A stretch of 64,000 nucleotides of DNA from Canibacter zhuwentaonis (GTDB lineage: Bacteria; Actinomycetota; Actinomycetes; Actinomycetales; Microbacteriaceae). The position numbers and the translations under genes are program-made. The stretch spans positions 1 to 64,000 of the forward strand of contig NZ_JAHDSZ010000004.1 of the NCBI RefSeq assembly GCF_018531145.1, written 5' to 3'. This document shows positions 62,367 to 64,000 of this stretch, piece by piece. Each line of letters starts with the position of its first letter. The stretch's first letter is position 1. The notes beneath the pieces were generated by a model. That model saw nothing but the letters and a program-made list of their open reading frames with translations, did no database searches and had not been told where the DNA came from.

Positions 62367-62744
62367 ATGAAACTACAGCACTTATTTTTAATTTTGAAGC
62401 CGGCTAGTTTACTGGCCTTTCTGAGGCTCGTCAGAAGCGCGCACACGGATTCTTCGCGGATTACGGGCACAGCTGTCTACCAGTCCCCTTTTGCAACCTT
62501 GCGCGACGCAACAGGCGAGCTGAGGGCGGTTGAGAACGCCACCGCGGAGCCACTCTCACAGGTGCGATTAGCGGTTGCCGGTGACTTCGCGTTTGCGCAG
62601 TCACTGCCGGTTGATCTGCACCCCGGAGAAAGACTCCGCCTCTGTCGGCACAGCGTCTCGCGGTGCCAGTTTGCTGACACTGCGGTGTTGCGCTGGTTTG
62701 ATAAGCAGGGCGCTGAGAGGCTGTGGGCGGTACCTGTGCGTTAG
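62367..62744 (+). CDS. hypothetical protein with N-terminal hydrophobic segment
   Basis: A 125-residue protein. A hydrophobic N-terminus (LQHLFLILKPASLLAFLRLV) is followed by a soluble, Arg/Ala/Leu-rich domain with several short beta-like stretches. I do not recognise it. The ATG at 62367 has no strong ribosome site, so the call is moderate. It ends four bases into the convergent regulator gene. Confidence 0.45.
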   Translation: MKLQHLFLILKPASLLAFLRLVRSAHTDSSRITGTAVYQSPFATLRDATGELRAVENATAEPLSQVRLAVAGDFAFAQSLPVDLHPGERLRLCRHSVSRCQFADTAVLRWFDKQGAERLWAVPVR

Positions 62745-63055
62745 TTCTTGTTTTTCAGCGCCTGCTGTTTTTCTATAGCTTCTATCAGGTGGCGAGCTGT
62801 GATCCTGCGATCCTTTGGCGAGGTGTACTCGCTAGTTATGTACTTGGTTAAATCAGACACGGTGGTGTTGAGCGCGTTAGCTATCCGGGTTAGTGTTTCA
62901 AGATTCGGATTGGTTTTACCGCGCTCGATCCGCCCGTAATTGCTGATATCGATGTTCGAGAGGTGGGCAACATCCTGCTGGGTTAATTGTAGCTCGTGGC
63001 GTACTTCTCGGATGCGCTTACTTAAGGGCACTGCTGGTGATAAAACTTCATCCAT
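62741..63055 (-). CDS. XRE-family transcriptional regulator
   Basis: A 104-residue DNA-binding protein. The helix-turn-helix lies about 14-70: LSKRIREVRHELQLTQQDVAHLSNIDISNYGRIERGKTNPNLETLTRIANAL, in the lambda-repressor style. ATG 63055 (MDEVLSPAV) is chosen because the domain begins soon after; the frame is open further without a site. A short C-terminal part (about 75-104) is helical. Target unknown; the nrdH promoter lies just beyond. Confidence 0.85.
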   Translation of the reverse strand: MDEVLSPAVPLSKRIREVRHELQLTQQDVAHLSNIDISNYGRIERGKTNPNLETLTRIANALNTTVSDLTKYITSEYTSPKDRRITARHLIEAIEKQQALKNKN

Positions 63056-63166
63056 ACATTCTATGCTCGCAAGCCTGCGGATTTTCCGCCACGTGCTAAT
63101 ACACCCTGGGCTTAAAAGCAAGGGCATAAACACCCTATTCGGGTGGTAAATGCGACACGCCGAGCT

Positions 63167-63198
63167 TGTGGATAACGACTTTTTTCGGCTGTGGATAA
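63167..63198. promoter_or_regulatory. pair of DnaA boxes upstream of nrdH
   Basis: Two exact TGTGGATAA nonamers (63167-63175 and 63190-63198), same direction, 23 bases apart, between the XRE gene and the nrdH promoter. Confidence 0.7.
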
Positions 63199-63287
63199 AG
63201 AATGAAATTGTCATGTTTTTTGGGAGGAGAAATGCTTGTTTGTTCACAATCTGCGGATTTTCTTGTTGATAACTACAAACTTGTAAT

Positions 63288-63335
63288 TATCTATATGTTG
63301 TGGTCGGGTATGATTGTTATCACTACATATAGTGA
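63288..63335 (+). promoter_or_regulatory. pair of NrdR-box-like sites, nrdH promoter
   Basis: TATCTATATGTTGTGG (63288-63303) and TCACTACATATAGTGA (63320-63335) resemble the 16-base NrdR box ACACWATATATWGTGT. Their centres are 32 bases apart (three helical turns), the spacing seen for NrdR pairs before nrd operons. Confidence 0.7.
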
Positions 63336-63400
63336 TTTGCCAGTTTACGGCGAGCACTGTGTTTATTCTAAGCAAACAGCACAACGAGAAAGAGCCCAAG

Positions 63401-63631
63401 ATGACAGTTACTGTTTACACAAAACCATCGTGCGTGCAGTGCACCGCGACATATCGTGCGCTTGATAGTCAGGGTATTGAGTATGATGTGCTTGATCTGT
63501 CACAGGATGAAGCTGCGCTCGCCGCTGTTAAAGAGCTTGGTTACCTACAGGCGCCGGTTGTTGTTGCCGACGATGATCACTGGTCAGGTTTCCGGCCTGA
63601 CAAAATCGCAGAACTAGCTGCACGTGGATAA
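63401..63631 (+). CDS. nrdH: glutaredoxin-like NrdH redoxin
   Basis: A 76-residue small redoxin supplying electrons to class Ib ribonucleotide reductase. Active site CVQC (C11, C14) in VYTKPSCVQCTATYRAL; the C-terminal WSGFRPDKI is the NrdH hallmark. ATG 63401 follows AAAGAG. It lies before nrdI with a large hairpin between. Confidence 0.96.
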   Translation: MTVTVYTKPSCVQCTATYRALDSQGIEYDVLDLSQDEAALAAVKELGYLQAPVVVADDDHWSGFRPDKIAELAARG

Positions 63632-63645
63632 TTCTCCGCTAGCGC

Positions 63646-63687
63646 CACTGCTGTGGCTGCCTCTGTAAAGAGGCAGCCACAGCAGTG
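63646..63687 (+). terminator. 18-bp stem-loop between nrdH and nrdI
   Basis: Perfect 18-bp stem (63646-63663 with 63670-63687) with a six-base loop. No T run follows, so it is more likely an attenuating or RNA-processing hairpin than a full terminator. Confidence 0.7.
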
Positions 63688-63726
63688 AGGGGGCAACTTT
63701 ACTCAATTTAAGTGGAGGCATACTGT

Positions 63727-64000
63727 ATGTCCGGGCTTGTTTACTTTTCAAGTGTTTCAGGTAACACCCACAGATTTGTTGAAAAACTTGGGTTACCCGC
63801 GCAACGCATTCCGCTGACTCGCGTAGCGGATTCGCTTGAAATGAATGCCCCCTTTGTGCTGATTGTGCCCACGTACGGTGGCGGACCAGAAACAAAAGCG
63901 GTTCCTAAACAGGTTATTAAATTTTTAAACAATCCGACTAACCGACAGCACCTGCGCGGGGTTATTGCCGCAGGAAACACTAACTTTGGTGACGCTTACG
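63727..64000 (+). CDS. nrdI: NrdI flavodoxin-like protein (3' end outside window)
   Basis: Start of NrdI, the flavoprotein that helps form the metal-tyrosyl cofactor of class Ib ribonucleotide reductase. Visible: [19 protein letters not shown] (FMN phosphate loop SGNTHRF), [41 protein letters not shown] 63727 has GGAGG eight bases upstream. The nrdE/nrdF genes probably follow beyond the window. Confidence 0.95.
   Translation, partial: MSGLVYFSSVSGNTHRFVEKLGLPAQRIPLTRVADSLEMNAPFVLIVPTYGGGPETKAVPKQVIKFLNNPTNRQHLRGVIAAGNTNFGDAY

Noticed and set aside
63231-63465. Open frame starting ATG after a strong GGGAGGAG, running into nrdH
   Set aside because: It crosses the NrdR-like boxes and overlaps nrdH in another frame; the protein has no recognisable features and the nrdH frame is certain. 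The SD may be chance or serve a very short leader peptide.

Overview
The window looks like the replication-origin region of a small, streamlined actinobacterial chromosome, probably Microbacteriaceae-like. Evidence: the order gyrA-gyrB-dciA-recF-dnaN-dnaA | rpmH-rnpA-yidD-yidC-jag-rsmG-parA-parB; a DUF3566 membrane protein next to gyrA; a DUF6049 protein, pcnA, trxA/trxB and Holin-X/DUF3618 proteins; and frequent GTG/TTG starts. Nearly all genes left of about 35.2 kb are on the minus strand, and most on the right are on the plus strand, as expected around an origin. Seven perfect parS sites lie between 11.7 and 55.7 kb, around parAB.

Layout: 0-4.3 kb holds a tandem duplication of a putrescine-type APC permease with a divergent GNAT gene; one copy is cut by the window edge and its GNAT partner is a 26-codon remnant. 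4.3-11.7 kb is a minus-strand run of xthA, trpS, ribD, ribE, ribBA, ribH and an ABC exporter. 11.9-17.2 kb is an accessory operon: a 20-residue peptide, an MccB/PaaA-like E1 enzyme, an M50-like metalloprotease and two ABC transporters. It looks like an uncharacterised RiPP or peptide-signal system and is the most interesting part of the window. A decayed gene, tRNA-Ala, a PabC-PabB fusion and tRNA-Ile follow (17.6-21.1 kb).

21.3-25.1 kb holds a P-loop kinase gene and a thiamine-precursor ABC transporter controlled by a TPP riboswitch. 25.1-42.5 kb is the origin core: gyrase, replication initiation and clamp genes, oriC, the rpmH-yidC-jag-rsmG group, parAB and an ABC-2 transporter. 42.5-48 kb has trxA, trxB, DUF6049 and pcnA. 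48-56.6 kb has an SDR gene, a large FAD/NAD(P)-binding protein and a divergent peptide-type ABC importer. 56.7-58.5 kb is the rpsF-ssb-rpsR-rplI operon with an S6:S18-type leader. Two tRNAs, a degraded gene, a yjdM-like gene, hemD, small envelope proteins, rlmH, an XRE regulator and the start of an nrdHI operon close the window.

The genes suggest a host that makes riboflavin and p-aminobenzoate precursors, imports thiamine precursors and polyamines, and uses NrdH/NrdI-type ribonucleotide reduction. Functions come from reading motifs and gene order; no database search was run.
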